This document shows, piece after piece, positions 48,901 to 61,276 of a stretch of 64,000 nt of DNA; the first letter of the stretch is position 1; every line of letters begins with the position of its first letter. The stretch covers positions 1-64,000 of the forward strand of contig QNQO01000815.1 in the NCBI GenBank assembly GCA_003290165.1, read 5' to 3'. The translations under genes were made by a program, and so were the position numbers. The notes beneath the pieces were generated by a model that saw only the letters and a list, made by a program, of their open reading frames with translations, was not told where the DNA came from and made no database searches. This DNA comes from Berberis thunbergii. Lineage: Eukaryota > Streptophyta > Magnoliopsida > Ranunculales > Berberidaceae.

Positions 48901-51900
48901 GTTTCATCATATGCTTGCCTGAATAGAAAACAAGAAAAAATCAATCTGAATCATGTTTAATACTTTCTGGTTTTAACTTTGTAGAGTAAAATATTTCTCA
49001 ATTAGGCTTATCTGCAAGAAACAATTTTGTTTTATTATTATTATTATTTTTTTTGCAATGCATCCTTGACATTTGATTCGTCAGTGAATTGGTTCAAACT
49101 AATAACTCATCCTTCTTCGTGGATTTGCGATATCTTGTGAACTGTTTAAGTCACCCTCTACTTCAAACTGTTTTTATTCTGCATTCAACTCTTAAGTTAC
49201 TTCTGTCATGTCACAGACCGCCACATCAATAAAAAAAAATTCATTGAGTGTATCTGTATGACATGCTAATTGGTCAATCTGTACCTTGTCATTGTTATTA
49301 TGGGAAAAATTTACTTGTTTTGGGTTGCTTAACTTAGTCGTTTAAGATTTGGAAAAAGGTTATCAAAGAGACGCAGTCATGGTATACAAGGTTTTCATGG
49401 AAGCAGAGGTTTCTTTAATGATCTGGACATTTCATTTACCACAAATTTGAGAAATATTAAAACCTACAAATATCTCAGAGTGAGCTAGAGAGTTGATTTT
49501 TGTTAAATTCATTAGTGTATTTCTGAGAGCATTGTTGACGCTTTATTACAGAAAGGTTGGTAGCCTAAAAATCTTGTTTAGTCATAAAGGGTGCCTGAAG
49601 CATTAGCACTGCAAGTTCAAGATTCGAACCATTGTGGGATTAAAAATTACTAAAGGGTAAGGATCTTTGGCTGAGACCAAAATGTTAGCTGATGTAAGCA
49701 TACTTAGAGATTTGGAAGCACGAGGTAGAAATTCTGCACTGTATGCAATAAAATTGTCAAAGAAGACATTTAATTCTTTATTCTATAAGTGGTTTTCACC
49801 TTGTTGAAGCAAAAGTGACAGGAAGATGGAGACTAAAAATACGAATCATGAAATATAAGTACTTTAAATAAAGTCTTAACTTCAACCTGCAGCAACACTC
49901 CTGTAGTCCAGTGGGACCTGGGGCATGGCATGAGAAATGGATTGATGATGAACTTCATGAATATCTTGTGGGGATCGGGGTTTTAATGTTTAACTTGTTG
50001 CAAAGGCAAAGCTAATAGTGCATATCATCTAGGGGAAGAAAGAGAGTCGGGGAATGTTCCACAAGTGAAAATATTAAAAGGGTTGCCATAAACAAGGTTT
50101 CATCTAATTCGGTCAAAATGTAGGCAGGCATAGAGGTAACAACTTCCCTTAAGGTTTACGCAAATACGGGTTCCATGTTTAGAGGGTTAGAATCAGGTTC
50201 AGTGGGTTCTGATGAGGCTAAGAAAAGGAGAAGGGGGTGGTGTGAAGAATGAAATCCAAGGGGATTCTGCTCAAATTTCTCAGAAGATGGTTCTGGACTG
50301 TTTGACAGTTGAAAATCAATCGATTTTCCATACATGGGAGACACTCTTTGAACTTGCAAAGAAAATGGGAATGGTATTCAAAACTCTGTGATATGGGAGT
50401 TTAGATAGAACGGCGAAGAAGATTGATGGGCTTCTTAGAAAGAGCCTATGGATATGGGATTTGTAAGAAGAGTCATTTTTCTTTGAATACGGTTCCAGAC
50501 CATTTAAGAAGTAGAAAATCAATTGATTTTTGATACATGGGAGGTCTTGGAAAGTGCAAAGAAAATGAGGATGACTTTTGATACTTCCGTCACTCAGGTA
50601 ATCATAGATGTTGCTCAGGTAATCATAGCCACATGATTACTGATTGGCTGCTTGATATGGGATTTGTAAGAAAGTACAGTCAGAAAGAGGATGACTTTTG
50701 ATACTACAGTCACTCAGATAATCATGGCCAAACACATTTCACTAACTATTTATAAATGTGGTGTCCAACTTTTTTTTTTTTAATATTTTTTTGCTAAAGA
50801 CAAATATACTGGGAACAATTAAGGCTGGCGTAGCCTACTATTAAAACAAAAAAAACGTTGCAAATCAATTGGGCCTTTCCAATCCTCCATGTAATTACCC
50901 AACTGCATGAGTACATACTACCTACACAACAAATGATGAAGCTTTTAATTTCAACGACCACCTTGGCCACCCCTTTACCATTCCCTTCAAATAATCTCTT
51001 GACCCATCCAATCAATTTCCCAAAGAACGAAAAAAAGGTGAGGATCCATAGGTATTTTAGCAAATAGACCCAAGAGACCCCTCACCTTTATGGCATCACA
51101 CACATGGATGGAATATTGAGCTAGAGGAGAATTGGTCATTCATGTTCAGTTGGGAGAACTTTATGTTATGTCAGTTGGGAGAATATTGAGCTAGATCCCT
51201 CCTCTCTCTAAAAGGCCCTTTTTCTCTTTTATCTTTATTAAGGATCCATTTCCTTCCGGATATTAAAATAAGAAAACCAACAGAGCCTCTACCCACCCAA
51301 AAGACCTCTAGCATCTAGACTTGCAGAAACTGTGAACATATAGGGGAGTGAGTCTCTTCTAAAATTATAATGGTGGAAAATCATGTATACTCCAATCAAC
51401 TAATTCTCTCTGTACCACAGGGTGGGGGAGGAGGGGTTAACAACAACAACAACAAAAAGTTTGTTTTTATCACAATGGTGGTGCAGGAAAGCTGCTTTTG
51501 CATGGTTTTTTCTTCAAGCCATCATTATTTTCTTATAACTAAAGCTCATTTTTCCCAAGTAAGCTAGAAGAAGATTTCCCTTCAACATTGCCACCACCAA
51601 AAGACAGGAGTAAGGCACTGACATCAATTTAAAACCATCTAACAGGAAATAACAGGAAAAAAAGGGTCTCTGGTCTATAAGGTGACCTTTTACACCCTCT
51701 CTTGGCTGTGTATATGTTTTTAAATTCCAATGAGGACATATCCATGGACAGACTACCATAAAAGCTTCAAATTCAGCACAAATTGAATGTTCCATAAAAT
51801 AACCTTTTATCGGATTGCTGCTTCATCAAAAATCACAAAATAATTAGGGTGACTGTAGTGGCTTGTTTTGGAATTTGGCATCAATAAAATGCCACTTTTC

Positions 51901-54900
51901 AAAAGGAGAGTTCTGAAGATCCTTTTCTAAATTGGGTAACTATGTTCTGAATCAAATCTCTCTCTTGGGAGTTCATTTATGTATCCTATCTTTGTGGTCC
52001 ACTTTTTTTTTCCTGGGTCCAAGTGTTTTATCCTCATGAAACATGCCAAACTTTGTTGCTACCAATTCTAAGGTATTTGTGTGTTATTGATCTGAGATGC
52101 TATCATCCTGATTTTCTTTTCTTGTGCAGTTTTGTGTTTCTGTTTGTTCCATGGTATTTACTGGAGAAGCCAGAGATGCAAGTTTCACAAATTCAGTTCA
52201 ATTTCTGGATATTCTTTTCGAATGCCATTAGTGCTTTGGCCTTGAACTTCTCGATTTTCTTAGTAATCGGCAGAACAGGAGCTGTAACCATCCGAGTTGC
52301 TGGTGTCTTGAAGGACTGGATATTGATTGCCCTTTCAACAGTTATTTTCCCTGAGTCAACAATTACTGGTCTGAATATTACTGGCTATGCAATTGGTACT
52401 CTTTCTATCTTGAGTTCATAGTTCATATATGCTTCACTCACTAAATTTTGACCATGTCACACACACACATATTTCAAAACAACATAAAATGCACATATGC
52501 ACATATTGATTATTTGTATTTTTATAGCTCTATGTGGTGTTGTTATGTACAACTACATAAAGGTTAAGGATGTTCGAGCATCTCAACTCACTGTTGAAAG
52601 TGTCCCAGAAAGAGCAACAAAGGTGTTATTTCTTTCCTCAATTTGATTGTTTTTTTTTTTTAAATTATTTTGTTTTGCTTTCTTAAAAGAATTGCGCTAG
52701 TAGCTTAACTGGACACTGTAAGGCGTAACTCAAGAATGCGACTGTCTCACCAGTCAACAAGAAAATTAAATAATGCAAATCTTGTATTTAGATGGGTTGG
52801 GTCAAGTTGAGGTTGCAGAAGTGCAACCCAAATTCGAAAGTATGTAGGAGAAGCTTGAACTAACTCAACATCAATCCTTAATGATCTCCACCATCTAGTT
52901 AGATCAGTTGAGCATCTTGGTCTGGATCACGCACTTAATATTATGTTTAGCGTACTATTGTTAATTTGTTATACATAAAAATTGTCATTTTTTTCCTATT
53001 ATCGTCCTCTAGTTAGTTTATAAACTATGTACTTTGTCAATCACCTTTCATCAATATTAATGGGAAAATGCAACGTGCTTTAACAGACCTTAGGTATCAT
53101 GATGACTAGGTAGACATGTAGACATACTTGACTCATCTTTTTAATAGTTTTTAAGGTTTAAGTTTCTGCCTTGTTTGTTCCATTGCAAAATAATCACAAA
53201 GTTTACAGCTGAATCAAATCCTCATCCTCCCCTCTCTTTTGCAAAATTAAGACATCAAATCAAATCAAACTCTCTCCTCCAGAGCAGTCTCGTGAGTCTC
53301 CTCTCCATTTATTTCTCCATCTAGGTTTATTGTCTCTAAAGGCCGACCGCAACTTTCGTCGTGCATGCATCTGCTTTATTCTTCTTTGGTTGATTAGAGA
53401 TTTGATTTGATCTTCTTTGGTTGATGGAAGTGAATGAATTGGTTGATGAAAAGGGAAAGGGAGAACACACCTTCTCTTTATACTTTTAGGGGTTATTTAC
53501 GAAACCCCCTATATAAATAGGTAATTAGGGGTTACAACCTAAAAAGTATCGTATTGCAGTCTCCCTCAGACAAGCAGTGCAATGTGGCTTGACTGTGAAA
53601 CACAATAGGTGTCCTTTTACTGGCGAAAACACCCTTAGGCATGTTGGTGATAAAAAGAAAAAAAAAACCCTGAAAAATGCTCATCTTCTCCTAACCCCAA
53701 CCCCCAACTTGCTTGCAACAATCACCACCGCCCACCCCACACCCTCTTTGAACCAACCCCACTGGCTGACACCTTCCTTGGTTCACCAACTACCCCCTCC
53801 CCTTTCGCCCTTTACCAATCATTACCGGGCAACCCCTCCCGTGTCCTCCAGACCCCAACCCTCATCGACCACCCCCTCCCTTTCTCTTTTTGATTTGAAT
53901 TCACTGACTACTGTCGCGCGATACCCTCCCATTTTCTCTCTTTGTTATCAGTTCCTAACCCACCCCCTCTCCCCTTCCTTGATTTAATTTTCTCCAACTT
54001 CCATTGGCTAGCCCCCTTTCCCTTTCTCTATCTGATTTTAATTGAAGGGATGTTGGGTTTTACCAATTGAAGATGGTGGGGGTGAGCATGGGGATGACGT
54101 TTTTTATCAATTGATTCAGGTGGTGGTATTTGTGTTGAGATGGGGTGGGTTGGTTCATTACAGGAGGGGGTGATGATGATGATGTTGGTCTTGAGATTGG
54201 GTGTGTGATTTGGTGCATTACAGGTGGTGGTGTTGAAATGGGTGGTGGCTTCCTTAATTATAGGTGGTGGTGATGTTTGTATTGAGATTGGGTAGGTAGG
54301 TTCATTGCAGGTGGTGGTGATGTTGGTGTTGAGATTGGGTGGGTTGGTTAGTTCATTATAGTGGTGGAAGTGGATTGCTTGTAGGTGTTGTTGCAGTTGG
54401 GTGGGTTGGGGAAGGTGATTTTATTGTAATTTATTAAACCATTTGATTTTCATCAATTTTCTAATATTGTATTGACTTGCATTTTACACCACTAAATGTT
54501 GTCTCGAGATACTGAGTATAAGTTGCTGAAGATAATACAAAATTTCCATCTCAACCTTTGGATGTATAAGGGTATTTTAGTCATCAAAATGTTGTCCGTT
54601 TGAAAACAGCATGTGCATTAGCAACAATCAACCTGCTAGTCTTGGGGGAGACTGCAATACACTATCTTTGCTCTCTTTTAGGGGGAACCATTAATTAACT
54701 ATAATTAATTTATATTAGGGGGTTTCATAAATTAACCCTACTTAAGTAAAGAGAAAAAACCATTAACATATATTCAAGTAAAGCAAATCACACTCAAAAT
54801 AATGTAAATTCTTCTTTTGAGGGCAATTGACAGAGCTAGGATGAAATTCTTAGCAGTAGTGGAATTGCAGTGAAATCATCCTTCTTTAAATGAAGGAGAG

Positions 54901-57293
54901 AAAGGAAGAGGGAGAACAAAAATTGATGACGTCCATTGCTGATGTGCCCACCATGTCATGCAAGTTAAGAAGATGAGATAATAAGCCATGGTGTGTAGCA
55001 CCGCTCATATTTGTGCTAGTGTAAGACAATTTAATTAGGGCATTAGGAGTTAACAAATTTGTCAAATTGAGGATGCCAGCTGGAAACGTTTGTAGGTGAT
55101 GATGTCAGAAACCTGGTTTAGTGTCTGCCTTTATTTTTCAAAACATAGTAGGAGTTGGGACTTGCCAAAGCAACTGCCTTTAAACTTTGTGAAGCAGCTG
55201 AATTATCTCTACCCCATTCACTACATGCAATCCATTTCTCTTTTGTGATTAGTTATTTGGTTGCAGGAAAAGCTATACTGATAGATAATTAAGCAAAAAA
55301 ATTTGTACTTTGATAGTTTGACTCACATTTTCCTGGTTTACATCAATAGATACATGATTTATAGATATTTTGTATATCCACCATGTTTTGCATACCATCT
55401 TCCGTGTGGTAGTCTATTCTAACATTCAAACCTCAAGGGTTCTTGGTTGTAGTAAAAATCTGGATCTTTCTTGCAAACAGACTTTCAGGTTAGCTTATAG
55501 CACGGAACAAGTAAAAACCGGTGTTTGGGAGACCACACATATTACTTGGCCAGTGCATGGGATGTATCCATTGTTCAGATGTGGATCTTGAACCGTGCCT
55601 TTTATGGATGGCAGACACAGGCGATAGTATATGTGATATTGATATGGGTTTTGGGTGGGGCAAGGATTTCATAGTGGACTATACAGGCATTCTATGAGAA
55701 AAATAAATAAGTGAATGCTCATCTGCGACCGGTTGCTGCAATCGCGACACCTGGCATTAGCAGAAGAAAACCAAACACTTAGGAGGGGGTTATTTTAGTA
55801 TTTTTCTCTATTAATTTTTTATTTTATTTTTTATTATTATTATTTTTTAAATTCTCTTCCCTTTGTTCTCTTCTTTAACTGAGGTTTTTCTTACCCAAAT
55901 CTCCAATACATTCTGACCCAAACCTTCCAATACACAAAAAGGAGCCTGGAAGATGTACAGTTGCTCCCTTTAATCCACAAAAAACTGATTAAAAATTGGT
56001 AAAGTTCTTTGCCCAAAATTGGTAAAGTTCTTCCCCAAATTTTCTGATTTTAGCATTCAAAATTTAGAACCCTCAAAAGCAAAAGAAGATGGTTGATCTC
56101 CTTCACTCATGTCATTTCTCCATGGGTTTGATTTTGCAATTGTATTGGTCAAAGTTAGTGTCTAAAATGGGATCCATGATTTGAAATGAGTTCATATCAA
56201 TTGACTGTGCTTGGATCAGTCTAAAAGAATTATGAGAGGGGAATTCATATTTAGTTCAATTGAAGTGAAAAGGTCACAGTTTTTAGAGAACCCGCTGGTC
56301 TGATTCTGTAGAGAAGAGGGAAACAAAATTATGAAGATGAAAGATGAGAGAGAAACAAGAGAGTAGAGAAGAGGATACCGTACAAGACTAAAATACCCCT
56401 GTGCTTTTGTTCTGCCCAATGCCTTGTGTCGCAATCGCAGCGACCAGTCGTGGATCTGTGTGCACTTGCAGTCGCTTAATTTTTTCTCTAGCTCTGTTGT
56501 GTTTTGTTATTGTCAGTCAGGTAGGATGCTGTATGCTTTGGTATGTTAGGTTGGGCTTAGGTAAGGATGCTTTTGTGTGTTAGCTTGGGCTTTGGCAATG
56601 ATACGTAGCTAATGGGATTCACTTTCTCTGTATATCCCATCTCAATTTTTGTTAGAGTTTGGTTTGATGTAAGTGAGCATCTATTTTTTCTTCTTTATGT
56701 TTGATGTAGTATTTCCCTTTGATCAGCAATAAAGGGGATTTGCACTGTCCATCTTAGAAGCATTTAGTTTGTAGTGTTACATTTACACCTTGTTCAACGT
56801 AATTGAATTTTTTTGTATATTTAATATGGAAATAATAGTTTGTAGTCCAATATATCAATCAGTTGATTGGATCATTGTGATCTGGATCTAACTCAGGCAA
56901 CATGGCAGATAGACTCAGGTCCACAGATTTGGGTGATATTTGTAATGATTTTTCTATATTATGGGACCTATCCCTTCCATTCTAGCAAACTCATCCAATC
57001 ACTAGATGCGAGTTACTGCGTGGACCCTGAAATTGCACATCTCACTCCATGTGAGCTTAGTTATTGAGATTCTGAGTCGTGCTTATGCTTTACCGCGTAT
57101 GCTGTATCCTGAACTCTTTTATTGTGAAATGTAGGATTGGAAGTTGGAGAAGAAGTCGTCTGATCTATACACACCCAATATCAGTGACGGAAGCAATGGT
57201 TCTGTTACTGAACAAAACGTTGATGAAGAAGCACCTTTAATTCCTTCGAGACTGTCTCATATTGGGCGGAGTCAGCTTAGCAGTCAACACTGA
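42967..57293 (+). CDS. Sugar-phosphate / nucleotide-sugar translocator (NST/TPT family), At1g48230-like
   Basis: A multi-pass carrier of the TPT/EamA fold, expected in Golgi or ER membranes; the substrate is unknown. Nine exons keep phase: 42967-43053, 45736-45843, 47932-47963, 48048-48098, 48366-48427, 48507-48768, 52130-52395, 52528-52622 and 57135-57293, giving 373 aa, normal length. All splice sites are GT-AG. Key parts are YIILSSGVILYNKWVLSPKY at about 18-37, MIHMGFSGAVAFLLIRVFK, LWFGNTAYLHISVAFIQMLK at about 92-111, AEALRLVLTQVLLQKKGLTL, NPITSLYYIAPCSFVFLFVP, IGRTGAVTIRVAGVLKDWIL, and ITGYAIALCGVVMYNYIKVK. The C-terminal tail ends EEAPLIPSRLSHIGRSQLSS. The closest remembered relatives are Arabidopsis At1g48230 and At3g17430. 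Introns 1, 2, 6 and 8 are 2-4.5 kb, and introns 6 and 8 carry repeats. Confidence 0.94.
43205..43228. repeat. (AT)12 microsatellite in translocator intron 1
   Basis: Twelve AT units in a row. Likely polymorphic in length. Confidence 0.9.
48831..48855. repeat. (ATT)n microsatellite in translocator intron 6
   Basis: About eight ATT units followed by a T-rich stretch. Confidence 0.9.
50285..50720. repeat. Degenerate direct repeats in translocator intron 6
   Basis: GGTTCTGGACTGTTTGACAG and GGTTCCAGACCATTTAAGAA start two related stretches (about 50289 and 50491), each followed by GAAAATCAATYGATTTT, ATACATGGGAG and TGCAAAGAAAATG. A second pair, GAGGATGACTTTTGATACT with GTCACTCAG and AATCAT, occurs at about 50567 and 50690. 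Units are about 125-200 bp. No coding role is seen. Confidence 0.65.
53487..54740. mobile_element. Long-TIR non-autonomous element in translocator intron 8
   Basis: The left end TAGGGGTTATTTACGAAACC pairs with the right end GGTTTCATAAATTAACCCTA. Further in, TGTATTGCAGTCTCCC-type sequence occurs at both sides in inverted order (GTATTGCAGTCTCCCTCAGAC at left, GGGGGAGACTGCAATAC at right). The terminal repeats therefore run about 90-110 bp, as in Mutator-like MITEs. The inside holds a C-rich block (about 53700-54030) and a G-rich minisatellite. I found no convincing target duplication. Confidence 0.75.
54060..54420. repeat. GGTGGTGG minisatellite within the long-TIR element
   Basis: At least five loose copies of a roughly 60-bp unit, GGTGGTGGTGATGTTGGTGT, TGAGATTGGGTGGGTTGG, TTCATTRCAGG. 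The strand is G-rich, opposite to the C-rich block just before it. Confidence 0.7.
55726..56450. mobile_element. Second long-TIR element in translocator intron 8
   Basis: The left end CGACCGGTTGCTGCAATCGC, then GACACCTGGCATT, pairs with the right end AATGCCTTGTGTCGCAATCG and CAGCGACCAGTCG. Pairing continues inward to GGGGGTTATTTTAGT at left and ACTAAAATACCCC at right, so each arm is about 80 bp. No coding region is inside. The terminal sequence differs from the element at 53487-54740. Target duplication is not clear. Confidence 0.75.
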
Positions 57294-58847
57294 TAGATTT
57301 TGTCATTACTGTCTGATACTCTAAAGAACCCTTCTATATGCGGAATGGAAGATAAAGAAGGTAGCAAAAGCTGTTCTAATGTAGCTTTTTATTTTGTGAA
57401 GAAATATCATTCTTTGCACAACACTATTGGAGAAATATCAAGGTATATCTTTTGGAAGCTTCATTTATAGCTTTCGCTGTCTTGTATCTTATTGCTTTTT
57501 GTTCAAGCTTGGATGATGATGTTTAATTGGAAATCAATATAAACTACGCTTCAGGTTATATTTACTAAGTAGCTTACACAGAGTTACTCTGTTACTGGAC
57601 TTGATACATTCTGTTTCCGATCCTTTTTTTATAAGAGTTTACCCTTGTTTTACTGGAATGTGCACTAGTGATTGTTCTTCACTTTCTTGCCATAAGCAAG
57701 TTCTGCAAAAATGTTTGAAATTGCATATTACTTTTCTTTTCTTGCGAATGGATTAGATTAAATCAGATCCAAACCAAGAAAGATGCTGTGCAAAAACACC
57801 AGCAGACTAGCATGATACCACTGAAATCAAGTACCCTTCTGCGGTGAAGCCCCAGATGGCAGTCAGATTTGTGTAAACTTGGAATTGGAATCAAAATTAT
57901 AGAAGGTAAAATCCGTGAAATTTTCAAAATAGAATGAGGTGCCTGAATTATGTCTCAGTTTATATGATTCGCGTATTTACTTTTATCCGGGTGATTGATT
58001 TCTAGGAGTGGGCGAGGAACAACTTTCTTATGTTAACACTTCTAGCAGCTTTTAACCATTTTATGTTCATTTGGTCAGCTGCGGAAGTGTGACTATAATG
58101 TCAGTTTGTCAAATGGAGCTAGTAACATGTAGAAGTCACTCATGATACCCAGGCTCTAGATCGATGGTTTGTGTTTCTCTTGAAAATCCTTGTGTATGCC
58201 GAGAATAATATCATTAATAATTCTTTACGACGCCTTATGAGTCAAGCAATGTGATTAAAATATGAGGTGGAAAAAAATCAAAAGTGATTTAAATATTTTA
58301 TGTGAAAACGGTTATCTATTTGTTCGAATTTTTGTGTGGAAAATCGATTTGTCTGATACTTGTGTACATATTGCGGATTAAACTCTTCACAAGCAAATTC
58401 TGTGTATGTTCATTATCTTTACTGTGTAAGAACTAATAAAAAATGTTAAAACTGTTTGCTTGATCTTTCAAAATATACAAAATTTTGAAACTTCCAAGTT
58501 GCAGGCTGATGGATATTGTCTGCAAAAACAAATAAGTTTTATAAGCAACCTTAGATGACTTAGTATTTAATCTATATTTCGCAAGTATAAGACGTATTCG
58601 ATACAGAGTTTATACTTATTGCCGAAGGTATATTCGTCAAAAATCTCAATTATTGATGGTTTGACTCTACATTCGTATCATGGGTTGAGTTGATTGGGCT
58701 CAGCTTCGGGTTAACTCGACCAACCAACCTAAGTTGTTATCAACTTTCGTCATGTATAAATATGTCCATACTGTCACCTAGCAGTCAAACTTGTAGTTCC
58801 CATCTTTGTTTTGTGAGAGGCCAGAGTGAGTTTTGTTATACAAAAAA
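57294..58847. other. Intergenic between translocator and USP
   Basis: The first 250 bp or so are probably the translocator 3'UTR (an AT-rich end near 57540). No other gene, RNA or inverted repeat is supported. The last part is the USP promoter. Confidence 0.45.
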
Positions 58848-60976
58848 ATGCCTGAATCCTCCATGGATGAACAATGGATTGTCTTAGAAGAAGAAGAAGT
58901 TGGCAACAAGAACAATTTGAGTACATGTGAGATCGAAGAAGTGCAGTCTACTGACCTCTTCGACCTACAATTACTTCCAGACATCATCATTGAGGAAGAA
59001 GAACATGAGGATAATCTTGTGAGATCATCGAATAACAGAAACGAAGATAGCCGCGATATATATGTAGCAGTTGGCAAGAGTGTTACAAGCACAGATGCTC
59101 TTGTTTGGGCTTTAAAGCATTTGGTGACCGGCGCAAACTGTTTTCTTTATCTTGTTCATGTGTTTCCTGAGGTCCGAACCATCCCCACACCTCGTAAGTT
59201 TTATCTCTCATTTTTCATGTTTATATATATAATTTTTTAAAGTTCTTACGAACATAACAAAAACATATTCAAGACTGAGCAACCCTAAGGGAGTTTTACT
59301 ACGGTGCCTGGACATGTGCCTGGTGGCCACCACGCACCGTTCGAACCGTCCACCAAGCACAACACCAGACACAGGTCCAGGCACTTAAGATTTTTCTTAA
59401 GGGAGATTAATCATCTCTCTACTGTGATATAAAAAACACTTGAATCAAATATTAGATGAATGCCTCAAAATATATCAAGGCGTTTGATATTAGTTTAGTT
59501 TATAAGTCATAATTAAGATGTATCATTAAGTCAAACCCTTTGAAATGCAAACGATTTTCAAACGAAAATGTTGGATCCAATTCAATACATTGATTGGAAC
59601 CTCATGGACTTTTCGAGTTAACAAAGTTTTTTTTTAGTGTTGATTAAGAGTGTTTGTTTTTGCTTTTTGAATGGAGTCGGAAGTTCTTAATAAGAAGTGA
59701 ACCACCTTATTTGGAGCGTTTGTTTTTAGTTCTGATCAAAAGTTCTACTTTTAATTGGACCACGACCGGCTCCCTAGACTTGTTCAACATTTTTATTGGG
59801 AGATGGCCCATCGCAACCATTATTTTGTTGTTTTATTTGTACTCATAATTTGGTAGATAGGTTGCTTTCCTTTGACTATTTGGACAGTTTTTTTTTTGGT
59901 TATTTATGTTTGAATTCAACCTTTTGATCCAATTTTTTCTGTATCCTGCCAAATGACTTGGGTTTTACTTGTTTGTATTTTGGAAGAGTACAAAATTGCG
60001 AAATTTCCATTGATTCAAGCATCATATGTGGATTATGCACACCAAGTGAAGACTAAGTTACATCTTAGAAATTAATCAAATGTTGTTAAAAATAATGGAT
60101 TGATTTTTATTGTTTATGGTGACAGTGGGGAGGTTTCCAAAGGAGCAATTAGGGGCTGATCAGGTGGAAACTTACATGGCAATGGAGAGAGGCAAAAGGA
60201 GAGAACTCCTTCAGAAGTTCTTGAACCTATGCTCTACTTCAAAGGTACAATTCAATCCAATTTATGTAGTAGGCATGCAGTGCCCATATAAGTTAAGTTG
60301 GATTGAATTGATTCATCTCCGAAACATCTAAGTTTGTATGGTGTACAAATCAGCGGTAGACCTGTAGCGGATAGAATCTAAGTTTTTGCAAGTTTGACTC
60401 CTGCCAAAAATTTGCACTTGGTGATCTAGTGCCACTATATAATAGCACCCATCAAGATGCCTTAATAACATTCTACATGCTACAATGTGATGAAAACAGG
60501 TCAATGTGGATACAGTGCTCATCGAAAGTGATAACCCTACAAAGGCATTACTTGATCTCATTCCCATCCTGAACATACAAACCCTAGTCGTCGGTACAAC
60601 CAAGTCCAGCGTAAGGTAATCATTCGATGATCATGTGATCCTTTAAAAAATTTTTTTTTTTTTTTGTATAAAGTTGATTAGTTTTCGGTGAAATTTGTAC
60701 GTTAAAATTATTTTTTTTCCCAGAAAATTGAGAAAGGGAGGTGGAATAGCTGATCAGATGCTAAAGAATGCACCAGACTTTTGTCAAGTTAAGATCATAT
60801 GTGAAGGCAAGGAAGTATCCTCCTGCTCCTCCTCAGGGCCATCCACACCACAACCACAACCACAACCACAGCCACTGTTACTTAATGTTGGTGTAAAAAA
60901 TGCTAATCACTTGGAAGAAAATTCCAATGAGAACACCATCACTCCTTGCATATGTTTCACTCGGAAATTCGTCTAA
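58848..60976 (+). CDS. Universal stress protein (UspA / adenine nucleotide alpha-hydrolase-like)
   Basis: USP-fold proteins are cytosolic or nuclear stress-response proteins, often ATP-binding. Four exons, 58848-59193, 60126-60244, 60500-60615 and 60724-60976, give 277 aa in frame, all GT-AG. Residues 1-69 form an acidic leader (VLEEEEVGN, IIIEEEEHED). The USP domain starts at about 70 (DIYVAVGKSVTSTDALVWAL) and includes YLVHVFPEVRTIPTPLG, ERGKRRELLQKFLNLC, DTVLIESDNPTKALLDLIPI and TLVVGTTKSSVRKLRKGGG, then IADQMLKNAPDFCQVKIICE. A low-complexity PQPQPQPQP stretch and a 40-residue tail follow. The sequence resembles the USP half of plant U-box/kinase proteins (PUB35 type), but no kinase or U-box exon is found here. 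Convergent with the amino acid permease. Confidence 0.92.
59282..59403. repeat. Hairpin MITE in USP intron 1
   Basis: The left arm CCCTAAGGGAGTTTTACTAC, then GGTGCCTGGACATGTGCCTG, pairs with the right arm CAGACACAGGTCCAGGCACT, then TTTTTCTTAAGGG. The loop holds CCACCACGCACC and GGTTCGA-type sequence. Splice sites are not touched. Confidence 0.75.
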
Positions 60977-61276
60977 CATAATTGATAGACGCTATGATTA
61001 TGGAGTTTCACACCTTATGAGAGTGCGACGGAAAGCCTTTTATATATGTTGTTTGAACCAAAAACTTATTTGTATAAAAAGGTTCAACAGTAGTACAATC
61101 ATTTCTTAAGGAATCACACATTTTGATCTTGATTACACATGAAACTATAAAACAGTAATTTAGACTCGGCCAAAACAAGCCTAACCAAAAGCAAACTATG
61201 TGCACGCCCTCATGTGTTTGATGAAATTGAAGATGTGCCATAGTGTATAGATTGCGAAAACCATTGCAGTTGCTCA
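60977..61276. other. Shared 3' region of USP and AAP
   Basis: About 300 bp between the two stop codons of convergent genes. It must hold both 3'UTRs or parts of them, so their transcripts may overlap. Confidence 0.5.

Noticed and set aside
49600..49700. B-box-like GTTCAAGATTCGAACC suggesting a second SINE
   Set aside because: No A box, tail or target duplication could be found.
53577..53987. 136-aa proline-rich open frame
   Set aside because: Lies in the C-rich block of a long-TIR element within an intron.
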